Notes under the pieces: generated by a model | What the model saw: the letters and a program-made list of their open reading frames with translations, nothing else | The model's database searches: none | What the model was told of the DNA's origin: nothing | Translations under genes and position numbers: made by a program | Shown: piece by piece, positions 32,422 through 43,590 of the stretch | How the letters are laid out: every line of letters starts with the position of its first letter | Position numbering within the stretch: the first letter of the stretch is position 1 | NCBI GenBank assembly: GCA_028571685.1 | Contig: CM053143.1 | Span: forward strand, 53,189,208-53,253,207 | Origin: Heterohyrax brucei | Lineage: Eukaryota > Chordata > Mammalia > Hyracoidea > Procaviidae | Direction: 5' to 3' | Length of the DNA stretch: 64,000 nucleotides

Positions 32422-34217
32422 TAGAACTTACAGCACAATGTTGAGTAGAAGTGGTGAGAGTGGGCATCCTTGTCTTGTTCCCACTCTCAAGGGGAATTCT
32501 TCAGTCTTTCTCCATTCAGGATGATGAAGGCAGTTGGCTTTACATTGATGTCCTTTATGAGTTAAGGAATTTCCTTTCTATTCCTATTTTGCTGACAGTG
32601 GTTAGCCTGAATGTGTGTTGGACTTTGTAGAATGCTTTTTCTACACCGATTGACAAAATCAGATGGTATTTATCCTTTGTGTGATTTGTGTGGTTGATCA
32701 CATTGTTTTTCTGATGTTGAACTAGCCTTATATCACTGGTATGAATCCAACTTGGCCACTATAAATATTTATTATTATTATTATTATTTTGTTATGTTAT
32801 TGAATTCTATTGGCTAGAATTTCGTTGAAGATTTTGTATCTAGGTTCAGGAGTGATATAGTTCTGCAATTTTCTCTTTATGTGGGATCTTTCTCTGGCTT
32901 TGATATCAGGGTTATGCTGGCTTCATAGACAGAATTTGGGAGCATTCCATCCCTCTCTCTGCTTTGAAATAGTTTCAGTAGTTTTGGAGTTTGGTCCTCT
33001 CTAGAAGTTTTGTAGAATTCTGCTGTGAAGCCATCTGGGCCAGAGCTTTTTCTGGTTGGTAGTTTTTTTATGACTTTTTCAATCTCTTCCTTTGTGATGA
33101 GTTTATTAAGTTGTTTTACTTCTCCTTGTAATAATTTTGGTGAATCTAGAAATTTGTCCATTTCCTCTAGATTTTCAAATCTGTTAGAGTACAGTCTTTT
33201 GTAGTACTCAGCTATGACACTTTTAATTTCAGCTGGGGCTGTTATGACACCTCCCATCTAATTTCTTATTTGGGTTATCTATTTCCTCTCCTATGCTGCT
33301 TATCTAACTTTAGTCAATGTTTTATCAATTCTGTTGATTTTTTTCAAAGGACCAGCTGTTGGTTTTGTTATTATTATTTTTTTTTTCAGTTATTCTTCTG
33401 TTCTCTAATTCATTTAGTTCTGCTCTAATCTTTATGATCTGTTTTCTTCTGGTGTCTAAGGGGTTCCTCTGTTGCTCTCTTTCTACTTGTTCAAGCTGTA
33501 GGGTTAATTCTTGGTTTTGGGCCCTTTCATTCTTCCAGAGGTGTGCATCTATAGAGAAAAATTGACCTCTGAGCACAGCTTTGGCTGTATCCCATGGATT
33601 CTGGTAAGGTGTGTTTTCATTCTCATTTTATTCTATAAATTTGTTTCATCCTTGATTTCTTTTATAACCCACAAATTTTTGAGCAGTGTTGTTCAGTCTC
33701 CATGAGTTCCAGTTTCTACCTATGTTTTTTCTGTTATTGATTTCAACTTTTATGAGTTAATGTTCTGAGAAGATGCTTTGCAATAGTTTAGTGATTTAGA
33801 TTTTGTTGTGACTTGTTTTATTGCCGATCACATTTTCTATTCTGGAAAATGTTCCAGGTATATTGGAGAAGAAGATGTACTTATCTGTCGATGGGAAAAA
33901 CTTCTAAATATGTCAATAAGGTCGTTAATTATTTGTCACAGTAAGATCTTTTGTATCTTTACTGAGCTTTTCTCTAGATGATCTGTGCATTCCTGAAAGT
34001 GGTGCATTGAAGTCTCCAGCTATTACTGTGGATAAATCCATCTCATTTTTCAATGTTGTCAGTGTTTATTCAATGTATTTAGATGCTCTGGTATTAGGTG
34101 CATAAATACTTAATATTGTTATGTCCTGCTTATTTATTGAACTTTTCAGCAACAAATAGTGACCATCCTTGTTCGCAATGGTGGATTTTATGTTGAAGTG
34201 TATTTTATCTGAGATTA
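32422..34217 (-). pseudogene. L1 ORF2 remnant, part of endonuclease and RT
   Basis: The minus strand encodes, in broken frames, the endonuclease core (about 34217-33700), the linker ('LRGQFFSIDAHLWKNERAQN' region, 33576-33325) and the start of the reverse transcriptase: '[20 protein letters not shown]' and '[17 protein letters not shown]' at 33257-32877. The catalytic FADD box and C-terminal Cys motif lie beyond the break at 32422 and are lost. The first 60 or so residues of the endonuclease are also missing because of a junction with ORF1 at about 34218. Confidence 0.9.
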
Positions 34218-34933
34218 GATGTAATTCTTGGTTGGAAGTTTTACTCCTTCAAAGTTTCAAATATGTCATTGCACTGTCTTCTTGCCAACATTATTTCTGT
34301 CTAGAAGTCAGTTGAAAGCTTTCAGGGCTTCCCTCTGAATGTTGGCTTTGCTTTCAGACTCATTGCTTTGAAGAGTATCTGTTTAAGTTTCATTTTATTA
34401 AGCTTGACTATAATATGTCTCGTTTTCTTTTTCTTTCAGGGTCTGGTTTTCGTGGTGTTTGATATGTGTCTTGAAAATCTATGTTCTTTCATAATGTCAG
34501 GGAAGTTTTCTGTCAGCAACTCTACAATACTCTCTGTATTTTCAGTTATTACTCCCTGTTCAGGAACTCCAAGCAATCCTAGATTATTCCTTTTAATAAA
34601 GTCCCACAAGTTTCTTAATGATTCTTCATTTGTCTTATTTCTTTTCTCTGATTTCTCTTCATAAATGCTGGTGTCAGTTGCTCTATCATCAAGCTCATTA
34701 ACTCTGGATTCTATCTCCTCAGTGCTCTTTTGGCTTTGGATTGAATTGTCTAATTCTGTAATTTCATTATTGATCTGCTGGACTTCTGATCTTTGATGTT
34801 CTGCTGCATTTTATTTAATCTCTAGAAGGGCTCTCTATATAATTCTTTTGTACTCAATGTCTGATAGTTTCAAAATAGCTTCTTCATCTGGGAATTCTTT
34901 TGATTCTTTATTTTGCGAATTTTCCGGAGCCAT
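34218..34933 (-). pseudogene. L1 ORF1 remnant fused to ORF2
   Basis: The start codon is probably at 34933 on the minus strand (ATGGCTCCGGAAAATTC), homologous to the ORF1 start at 63874. The minus strand holds the coiled-coil region and the RNA-binding region in broken frames up to the C-terminal 'NFQPRI' block. It then joins directly to the ORF2 endonuclease sequence ('atctaatctcagataaaata' on the minus strand). The end of ORF1, the spacer and the ORF2 start are deleted, about 0.8 kb compared with the L1 at 43.8 kb. Confidence 0.82.
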
Positions 34934-36045
34934 GGTGTACTGTTTCTTTAAATGGTTAGCTATTGATTGTTGCCTACCTGCCATCCTGAGGCTTTTCAGT
35001 GTCTCTGGCATTTGAGCTGAGGAATAGTTTTAAGACGGGATGGTCACCGGCCACCACTGTTTACTTTAGTGACTGGTCCTAGGCGGATTCTCTGAGGTGG
35101 CAGCCTCTGCCTGTTGGCAAAGATGGTGCCATACTTATAGAGTCACTGGCAGGCCATCAGCCAACACTATAATGTGGATCAGTGAAGGGTGGAGGAGATG
35201 CTGCCAGGAAACTCAGCAGTCAGCTCTCCCAGTGGTCTTATTTTAAGAAGGTACATTTACTGCTAAGCTAAGATCTGTCCAACAGCTGCTAAAATCAGTC
35301 ATTCCCTCAGGTGTGCAGGTCTTGCCTTCTGGCTGACAATGAAAACAGTACATGGGCCTTCCCAAAAGCCATGATGTGGTTTAAAGTAGGAAGGGGTTAC
35401 GGCCTTGCTGCAATCCTCTGCCAGACTCCACCCACAACTCTATGCACCACTGTCCTAACACAGCTTTTCTGCTGGAGAAACACTTTCCAAAGGAGCTGCT
35501 GCTCCATGTGACAATTAGCCCCAGCTAATGCTTCTGGGTAGGTGACTCTGCCTTCCAGCTAACCAAGACAGCATCTTGCCAGAGTTGCCCTGCCTGTTGT
35601 AAAACTGAAGAACCTATGGCTCAGTTCAGAAATGAGAGAGTGGAGGGGTAGTGGTGCCCTCATTCAGCAGCTAGGGTCTCAAAATGTGGCTATCCCAAGC
35701 ACAGTCTCTCTGCTGCACCATATACTGTTTACTTAAGCAGCATAACTCATCTCATTAGTCAGTTTATGCCCTGCTTACCAGATCACAAAGAAGGTGTCAG
35801 TACCTGCAGTCATCCCAAACAGTAAGTCAGCCAAAGCAGGACTCAGTGTGCCACCGGCTCATGTTAAAGAGAGGTAGTGTCTCTGTTGGTGGTGACTAGT
35901 TCAATCTGACAACCCTGTGCCAGATCCTAGGGATCCCTGGATTTCCATACTGCTCTGTTCAATAATTATTCCAGGCCTTAGTTCTCAGAGGGAATTGAGG
36001 AGATGCAGGTCTAGTTCACCAGTTTGGCCCTGCCCCCTGTTTAAA

Positions 36046-36951
36046 ATATTTGTCCATATGATTATCCACATACTTGCTTCTTATGAGTTGTGAGAGTAAC
36101 TTCATATCTGAGCTTCTCTCTAGTGGTCTAGCAGCAGACAAAATCCCAGGAGCTAAGAGTTTTTGACAAGTTTCCAATTTTGTGTGTGTGTTTGTGAACT
36201 AATATCACATAAAATAAAACACTATAGTTTTTTAATAAAAAATAAGATATTCAAAAGTATGTAATAATTTCAGTTTCATATGCATATTGTCATACGCATC
36301 TTCTGAACAGTTTTACAACAACACAGTGAACTAAAATGATAAGTGTTAAGTGTGCAGAGGAATTAATTATAAAAATGTGCAGCACTTTCCGAAATAGATG
36401 ATGATTCAGCCCTGTTCAGGGTACTCTACTGTTAGACGGTGAAAGCTTAAGAAGAAATTTAATATGAAGTTGATTGTGGTTAGGAAACTAGGAGCTGACC
36501 TTATTTTTCTTGAAAAAGCAAAAGCAAGAGGGACCTCAAATTATATGTCTTATCCAGACCCAGCACCGAAAGCAACTTTCTGACCTCTTCTTTGCCTGGG
36601 AACACAACTCAGAACATATTTCCAAAATGGCTTTGTGATTGAACTTTCAATATAACTTTCTGAGTCTTTTGCCTTGGGTGTGCAAACAGTGCCACATGTA
36701 CTTTTAGTCTCCAGGATCCCTGCTGATGGAATCCTAGAACAAAGCAGTAGGCCTTCAGACCACAAAACATAAACTCAATTTTCTCTTCATTTTGAGTAAG
36801 TAGAATTACAAATTGCAGTGAGGAAAAAAGACTTTTCTGAATCTCTTGATGTTTAGAATGACTTTATGCCAAGTCTCTTCTCTACCCCTAAGGTAGGCAT
36901 TATAGTAAACTCTATTAACTCTTCTATATTATAGATACCCAACAATAATAT
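36046..36951. other. Unassigned DNA
   Basis: No supported gene or repeat was found. The 71-residue minus-strand frame at 36550-36765 has no recognisable motif. Confidence 0.4.
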
Positions 36952-37110
36952 AGAAATCCTCGTGGTATAGTGCTTAAGAGTTTGGTTACTAACCGGAAGT
37001 CATAAGTTCAAGCACACCAGGCACTCCTATGAAATCCTAAGAGGCAGTTCTCCTCTGCTCTATAGAATTTCTATGAGTCGGAATTGACTCAACACTAACG
37101 GGTTTTAATA
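36952..37110 (+). mobile_element. AfroSINE
   Basis: A plus-strand copy: 'gaaatcctcgtggtatagtg', 'ggttactaaccggaagtcat', 'caagcacaccaggcactcct', 'tatgagtcggaattgactca', ending 'aacgggttttaataa'. Confidence 0.95.
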
Positions 37111-38619
37111 AATAATACATAAACAGTAATTGATACAGGTGAAAAAACATCCATGACTGATGTTGGTGTAAATCTCTAGAGTTTTGGCAACAACAAATGG
37201 TGATGGCTCTATTATAAGTCTGTTATTCATCAAAAACAGTTTCTTTGTTTTTGTTTGGCTTTTAATTTAAAAATTCCATATAACAGAACCATTTCAAGCA
37301 TATGAACTCACTTAACATTTGTAAACTCCCTTTTGAGACAGGGTAATCTTCATTTTTTTTTTTTAGTGCCAAGTTTTCAGTAGGGAAGCAAAACAAAACA
37401 AACCCACTTTATTTCTTCACTGTAGTCTACTTCCTGGCATTGGCTTCATCCAAAAAAGACACAGTGGATCTGCCACAAGAAAGATTTTTGTACTAAGGTT
37501 TCCAGCCAGGGACAAACCAAATCCTAATGTAACCTCATGGGAAAAGCATTATGAAAGTTTTCCAGTCTCAATAACTTCTGCTGATCATGTGAGTCAGCAG
37601 GTGATTCAAGATCATCTACCACTAATTATAGTTTTACTATTCTCAGTTTATAAAAAGTGATCTATCTCTAAATCCATGAATATGTTGTCACAAGATGTGT
37701 AACTGATACAGGTTTTTCATCTGTATCAATTACTTTTTACGTATTATTTATTAAAGGATATTGTTCCAAAGAAAATCATTTTTAAAAGCATAGACTCTTT
37801 CTGCTTTTCTCACATTTTACACAACCACACAAGCTATAAAAACACCATAATCTCTCTTTACTGCATTTCAAGTTTTAGTGAGACCCTTGTCAAAACAGGG
37901 AAAATGGAGAATTCACACTTTATTAAAATTTTTTTAAAAAGTATAGTTTTACATAGCTTTTTCAGTGTTTAGGGTATAGAAAATTACAGAAATCAGAGAA
38001 ATTCAGGACAGAAAAAGAAAGACCACCAGATTGTGCAGCTGGAAAGAAGACAGAATGTAAATATTCACCAGTGATGTGGGGATACTGCCATAGGAAGATT
38101 CAATAACCACCCATTTCTTTTCTCCCTGCTTGAAAACTTTTAATTTGACCTTCATTTTCTTCCTTTGCTAGACTGCTTTTTCTCTTCTGATAAATTTTCT
38201 CCTTAGAATGCTACAGAACAATCAGTATTCCTCAACTGTTATCCGTATCTTCCGTCTCTGCACAAAACCACATTCACCCTTTCATTTTGTAGAGACATTT
38301 AAGCTTTATTCATAAGGGTTTCTACTAGGTAATTCTTTTCAGAGGTAAACCACCAGGTTCTTCTTCCTAGTTTGTCTTAATATGGAAGCTCAGCTGCAAC
38401 CTGTTTGCCATGGGTGAACGTAGTGGTATTTGAATACTAGTGACATGGTTTTCAGCATCACAACAACATGCAAGCTCCCACACGATCACATGCTGACAGA
38501 AGGATATAATTAAGAGAACTGAATTAGATACGAAATTTGAAGCAATCTCATGATGTGGTATAGAGTAAAAACATGGAGTCCATGAGTGATAAAAATGTTT
38601 TATACACTCAGCTGCATAC
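37111..38619. other. Unassigned AT-rich DNA
   Basis: I recognise no gene and no repeat family. Short T-runs only. Confidence 0.4.
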
Positions 38620-38782
38620 TGACAGATTTGGTGGTTCAAGTCCACATAGAAAATCCTGAAAGAAAAGCCTGGAGACATACTTCTGAATAATCAGTCATTG
38701 AAAATCTTATGGAGCACAGTTCTACTCTGACATACACGAGGTATCCATTAGCTGGAATCTATTCTGTGACAACCAGTTTTTA
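38620..38782 (+). mobile_element. AfroSINE, long variant
   Basis: A plus-strand, diverged copy: 'gatttggtggttcaagtcca', then the extra block 'aagcctggagacatacttct', then 'aaatcttatggagcacagtt' and 'ctggaatctattctgtgaca'. The extra block matches the subtype at 852-1035. The tRNA-like head is partly lost. Confidence 0.8.
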
Positions 38783-39204
38783 TCAAGAATGTGAATAAAT
38801 GTTTTTCATATTCTTAACTGACATAGAAACCATATCAATCCCATTATCTCTATCCATTGTTGACACAGTCATGAGATTCAGTCTGCGAGTGAAACCTTCC
38901 TAGGTTTAAAACCTGTTTAAAAACCAAGCTCATTTCCTCTAGTCAAATATCAGCTAATGACCTTTTATTTTTTCTGTGTTTTCATTCACATGTATTCTAT
39001 TGGGTCACTTCCGTGTGCATTTAAACATGACCACTGCCTTTCATCTTTCAACAACACTTTTAAACATAGTTCTCCAAAGTTACTATCACATTTCACCCAT
39101 AAAACTCTTTTTCCTTGTTTTTGGTTTTTCACTTGCCATTGAACTCTTAAACCCACTTCACTTGGTCTTTGATTCTTCCATTGGCTGAAAGTACTCTTGT
39201 TAAA

Positions 39205-39367
39205 ACACTAAACCAATAAAATCAAGCCCATTGTTGCTTCTGTCTCATAGTGACACTACAGGCGTGCAGCATAGAGTTTTCAAGGAATGCTTAGTGGACT
39301 GAAGCTGGTAGCCTTCAGATTAGCAGTCATAGCATTTAACCACTACACCACCACACCACTGGTATCC
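39205..39367 (-). mobile_element. AfroSINE
   Basis: A minus-strand copy: 'ccattgttgcttctgtctca', 'gtgacactacaggcgtgcag', 'tagcagtcatagcatttaac', 'cactacaccaccacaccact'. The CCA/CAC stretch near the head is duplicated. Confidence 0.92.
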
Positions 39368-39379
39368 AAATTCCTAAAT

Positions 39380-40480
39380 CCAGTGGTGATTTAATCTCCT
39401 TTTTCTACATTAACTTCTCAGAAGCATTTGAAAAAAATACTTCTCCCTTCCTGAAACACCATACTCTTCTTAGTTTTCTTCTGAAAATGTATTATTATTA
39501 TTTAATTTCTCTTCCAATTCTTCTCCTTTCTCAACTTTTAAAAACTTTTGGCAATTTGGAGATCTTTACTCATTATACACAAAACAATCTTATTCTTTTC
39601 TGTCTTAAAAGTGCTATCTATTTCTGAAAATGTTCCAAATATTATCTCTTTGATTTTTTTTTTTCCCATTCTCAACACTCAGACACACAAATAACAACTT
39701 GGAGTATCAAATTTGATAATGAACAGACATCTCAGAATAAAGAGGCCCCAACTACACTCTTAATCTTTTCCTTCAAAGCTATTATTCCTGCAGACTTTAC
39801 CCATTTCAGTAGTGGCAGCAGTGATATAAGCCAGGAACCAGGAAATTTCACCTCTATCCTTTTTCTCCACCTCACAATTTATCTCCAAGTATTGTTGATT
39901 TTCCTTCCACGGTATATATCACATCTTTCCATTTATTTCCATTTTCATCACCTCCACAAGTCTTCTTGCTGTCTTCTCTCCTTTGGGCTGCTGCATTAGC
40001 CTCCAAATGGCCTTGTCATGTCCATTTGTAACATTATTGAATGTGCAACATAACTAGCAATCTCATTTGAAGATAAAAAAAGTCATATCAGTTTCAAATT
40101 AAAATCATTTATAAAATTAAAATCCTCCTTGAATTTATCATTGTCTAGCATCTGCGCATGATGTAGCTTGTTTAATTCTCTGTGTTCATTTGAAGATACT
40201 TCCTTATCTTACATATATTGGTCTTTTTCGTTGCACAATTGAAATACCTTCCTTCCTGAGAACTTTAGGCTATGTTGTACCTTCTGCCCTGAATGATCTC
40301 TCTGACTCTTTACCTGCTTAAGAGCTGTAATTATGTAAATCTATGACTCAGAATTTTTCTGATATCACAATAAATCTAGTTAGTTTTGTTATTTCTTTTC
40401 ATGTTACCCAGTTACCACCCTTGTAGCAGGTAGCTCACAATTTTACTGTCATTGTGTTTGTTTTATTTTATTTGGCCATC
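39380..40480 (+). mobile_element. Probable L2 fragment (ancient)
   Basis: Strongly diverged plus-strand sequence with L2-like landmarks in order: 'ttcctgaaacaccatactct', 'tctttgggctgctgcattag', 'cctccaaatggccttgtcat', 'ataccttccttcctgagaac', 'ctgccctgaatgatctctct'. L2 is an ancient LINE found in all mammals. No frame remains. The identification is from the order of weak matches, not from alignment. Confidence 0.58.
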
Positions 40481-41124
40481 CATTGTCTGACACAGAAAGT
40501 TGACCTGTTAAAGAGTCCATGACTGAGTGTTTCCATGCTACCTACTCATCACTTGGCGTAACACCAACAGATTTTACAATATTTCTCCTGGTGTTTTTTT
40601 TTGGTCTGTGAAGTCTTTTACTGCCACTTCACTACTTCAATCCTATTCTACCCTATTAGCAAATTAATCACTTAATTTTGCATGTCATTTCCTCTATCTC
40701 TGCAGCTCCCAATTTCAGTACTGCTTTCGGTGATGGTAACTCCAAAGTTTCTGTTCACGGAACAGTTTGCAGTTTGCAGAACTAATTCTAACCAGATATT
40801 CTTCTTGTACATGGTGATATAAAAAACAAGCATGACAGTTTTATACAGCATTTCTAGTCAATGACACCCATCTGTTGAGCCTTAAGAAAAGGGGGGGAAA
40901 AAAAACAGACAGTTGGTCTCTGTTGAAAGTTGCCTCTGGACAACCAAGGACAGATGCCAGAGTTTGTTCAGAGGCCAAGTAATCATGAAGTCATGTCACA
41001 GAAATGTCTTTTTTTTTCTTAGTCTCTCAAAAATAAAATAAAATCCTGAAACTTCCCATATTACAACTAGAAGAGAGAGAAGACTTGTGCCAGTACTCTT
41101 TCATCAATTAACTATAGATAAATC
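40481..41124. other. Unassigned DNA
   Basis: No feature is recognised. Flanking L2 homology may extend into this part but I cannot support it. Confidence 0.4.
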
Positions 41125-41290
41125 AAAACCCTGATGGTGTAGTGGTTGACTGCTGTATCTGCTAACTAAAAAGTTGGCAGTTCAAGTCCACGAGGCACTA
41201 CTTGGAAACTCTGTGGGGCAGATCTACTCTGTTCCATAGAGTCACTAAGAGTTGGAATTGAGTTGATGGCAGTGGGTTTGGTTTGGTTCA
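41125..41290 (+). mobile_element. AfroSINE
   Basis: A full-length plus-strand copy: 'aaaaccctgatggtgtagtg', 'gctaactaaaaagttggcag', 'caagtccacgaggcactact', 'gagttggaattgagttgatg', ending 'gtgggtttggtttggttcag'. Confidence 0.95.
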
Positions 41291-41394
41291 GTTTAACCTT
41301 TATGGAGCAGGAGAATGAGATACCCTGAACCTAGTTCATGGTCCAGTCTTTTCCATCTGTCCCACATGGCTTCTGCCTGCTGTTATTAACTCTG

Positions 41395-41418
41395 TTTTTT
41401 TTTTTTTTTTTTTTTTTT
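41395..41418. repeat. Poly(T) run of 24
   Basis: A homopolymer of 24 T followed by 'atcctaatcgcaagtg'. It could be the tail of a minus-strand retro-insertion, but no family is recognised to its right. Confidence 0.9.
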
Positions 41419-42127
41419 ATCCTAATCGCAAGTGTTGATTCTGAACTTGTATTGGAAAATAATATGCAAATTGCAACTACACAATATAGTTTCACAAACG
41501 ACAAATATCCATGAGGTGGTATAATACTTTCTAAACTGAAAATTATGCATCTGTGTTTTCTCCATTATTTGTGCCTTTTGTGATGATGCTGTAGGTGGGG
41601 TACTTCTAATTATTTGGTGAGATCATAGTTTTATAATACCATCAATTCCTATTGAACAGAATGTATACTACCATTTTTCAACATCACGTGATTAAAAAGT
41701 AACACACATCAAGAAGGAATAACTTTGGAAATTAGAATTGTTGCATTAACAACATAATGCCAAGCCAAGCCAAGTGTCATCGAGTATGATCCATAATACA
41801 GGCTTCAAAATTATTATAACAATTTGCTCTGTGTACTTCTTGGAATGATTACAAAAAGCACTAAAATTAACCGATGAACATGAATATTCCTAACATAATT
41901 AATGGCACTAAACTGTACATGTGATGATTGTTGAAAAGCCAAATATTTTTGTTCCCTATGTACTTACCAAGATAAAATAATTAAAACTTCATAAATAACT
42001 CAACAGTTGTATTTGAGACTGGGGCTATCTTTAAATAATAATGTATTTGGCAAAAGGGTAGATAGTGTTATCACTTTTCTGAATGCTCATGGTACTAACC
42101 ACACTAATGCAAATATCATATTAATCT
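41419..42127. other. Unassigned AT-rich DNA
   Basis: The only recognised scrap is 'aagccaagccaagtgtcatc' with 'gagtatgatcc' at 41762-41792, which resembles the minus-strand tail of an AfroSINE. Otherwise nothing is supported. Confidence 0.4.
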
Positions 42128-42281
42128 GCCCATTGCCGTTGAGTTGATTCCAGCTCATAATGACCCTATAGACAGAGCAGAATTGGCCCATAGAGTTTCC
42201 AAGGAGCTCCTGGTAGACTCAAACTGCTTACCTTCTAGTTAGCAGCTGTAGCACTTAATCACTATGCTACCAGGTTTTCCA
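42128..42281 (-). mobile_element. AfroSINE (first of a pair)
   Basis: A minus-strand copy: 'gcccattgccgttgagttga', 'gcagaattggcccatagagt', 'tgctaccaggttttcc'. Its flanks aatatcatatta (42112-42123) and aatatcatacta (about 42282-42293) resemble each other, consistent with a target-site duplication. Confidence 0.93.
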
Positions 42282-42290
42282 ATATCATAC

Positions 42291-42452
42291 TAAAAACCAA
42301 AACCAAACCCAGTACTGTCAAGTCAATGTCAGCTCATAATGACCCTGTAGCACAGAGTAGAACTGCCTCATAGAGTCTCCAAATAGCACCTGGTGGGTTT
42401 GAACTGCTGACTTTTTGGTTACCAGTAGTAGTACTTAACCACCATGCCATCA
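42291..42452 (-). mobile_element. AfroSINE (second of a pair)
   Basis: A minus-strand copy beginning with an A-rich tail and 'accaaaaccaaacccagtac', then 'aactgcctcatagagtctcc', 'ggtgggtttgaactgctgac', and the head 'taaccaccatgccatcat'. It lies about 10 bp from the previous SINE in the same orientation. Confidence 0.93.
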
Positions 42453-42469
42453 TACTTGATACATACAAA

Positions 42470-42755
42470 TCCTTTCCTTCCATGTATGTAGAAGTCCTTC
42501 CCTCATTGTCTTCAGGAGTTTCTGTAGTTTGCTTCTAAGTAAGAATTCTCCTATTATATCAAACCCACTCCCATTCTGATCTGTCTCATGTTTTTACGTT
42601 GCTTTGAATTTCTCTGTAGCGCTAACACCATCTGACAGCTATAGGTTTTCATTGTCTGTCTTCCTGCTACTAGAATGTGACCTATGTGAGGGCAGGGCTT
42701 TTTGTTCTGTACTGTATATCACCTATTTAAAGCAGTACCTGAGATTTTAATACTA
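42470..42755 (+). mobile_element. L2 3' end fragment
   Basis: 'ctgctactagaatgtgacct' followed by 'gtgagggcagggctttttgt' and 'gtatatcacctatttaaagc' then 'cagtacctgag' follow the well-known L2 3' end ('actagaatgtaagctccatgagggcagggac'). Confidence 0.75.
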
Positions 42756-42774
42756 TTTCACCATAGAGGACATG

Positions 42775-43590
42775 TGAATGGTCAATAAGCACACAATCAG
42801 ATGTTCAAGATCATAAATCATTATGAAAATGTATTTCAAAATCACAACAAAATACTACTCACACCAGCTAGGATGGCTATCATCAAAATGACAAACAGCG
42901 ACAAATGCTCATAGAAGGCTGGTGAAATTATAACCCATACACACTTTGAGTGGTGGAGAATGGGGGATATAAAATGATACAGTTACTTAGGAAAACAAAT
43001 TATCATTTCTTAAAAAGTTAAAAATAAATGTATTATATGACCAGTAATTGCATTTCTAGTTATATATCCAACTGAAATGAAAACATGCTTTCACATAAAG
43101 ATGTATGAGTGAATGTTCATAGCAGTCTTATTCATAATAGCTCCAAGCTGGAAAGAACTCAAATGTCAATCACCTGTTAAATATATAACAAAATATGCTG
43201 TATTTATATAGTTGAATACTATTCAGCAAGGGAAAGGAAAGTGCTTCTGATAAATAATGTACCGCTAACATGTTGACATATGATATAACATAGAGGAATC
43301 TCAAAACAGTATGCTAAGATAAAGAAATCAAATGCAAAAGACCATATACTGTTTATTTACATTTATATTAAAATTAAAAAAATATACATATATAAAAAAT
43401 ATAAAGTAGAGTAAAATTATCTAGGGCTGGGTGTGGGAATAAATTACTGAAAATAGACACAAGAAATGTTTGGAGGGGTGAAAATGTTGAAAACTCAATT
43501 ATGGTAATATTTGTACAACTTGTCAACTCAGTAAAATGATTAAACTTTACATTTAAAACTGGTGGATTACAAGGTATAGCAAAAAAATAA
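42775..43590 (+). mobile_element. Old L1, ORF2 C-terminus and 3' UTR
   Basis: Plus-strand old L1. 'actactcacaccagctagga' corresponds to the conserved 'caccccagttagaatggct' stretch. 'aattgcatttctagttatat' and 'tccaactgaaatgaaaacat' and 'gttcatagcagtcttattca' follow in the usual order, then 'gaatactattcagcaaggga' at the ORF2 end. It is of an older subfamily than the other L1s and all frames are broken. Confidence 0.82.

Larger units (their letters stand above)
32422..36045 (-). mobile_element. L1 with complete 5' end but missing 3' half
   Basis: A minus-strand L1. The 5' end lies at about 36045: on the minus strand 'gggcagggccaaactggtga' and 'ctagacctgcatctcctcaa', matching the start of the L1 at 43.8 kb. 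Then come the 5' UTR (34934-36045), a partial ORF1 (34218-34933) and the endonuclease and reverse transcriptase parts of ORF2 down to 32422. The rest of ORF2 and the whole 3' UTR with poly(A) are absent. Loss of the 3' side cannot arise from ordinary 5' truncation and implies a deletion or recombination after insertion. Confidence 0.88.
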
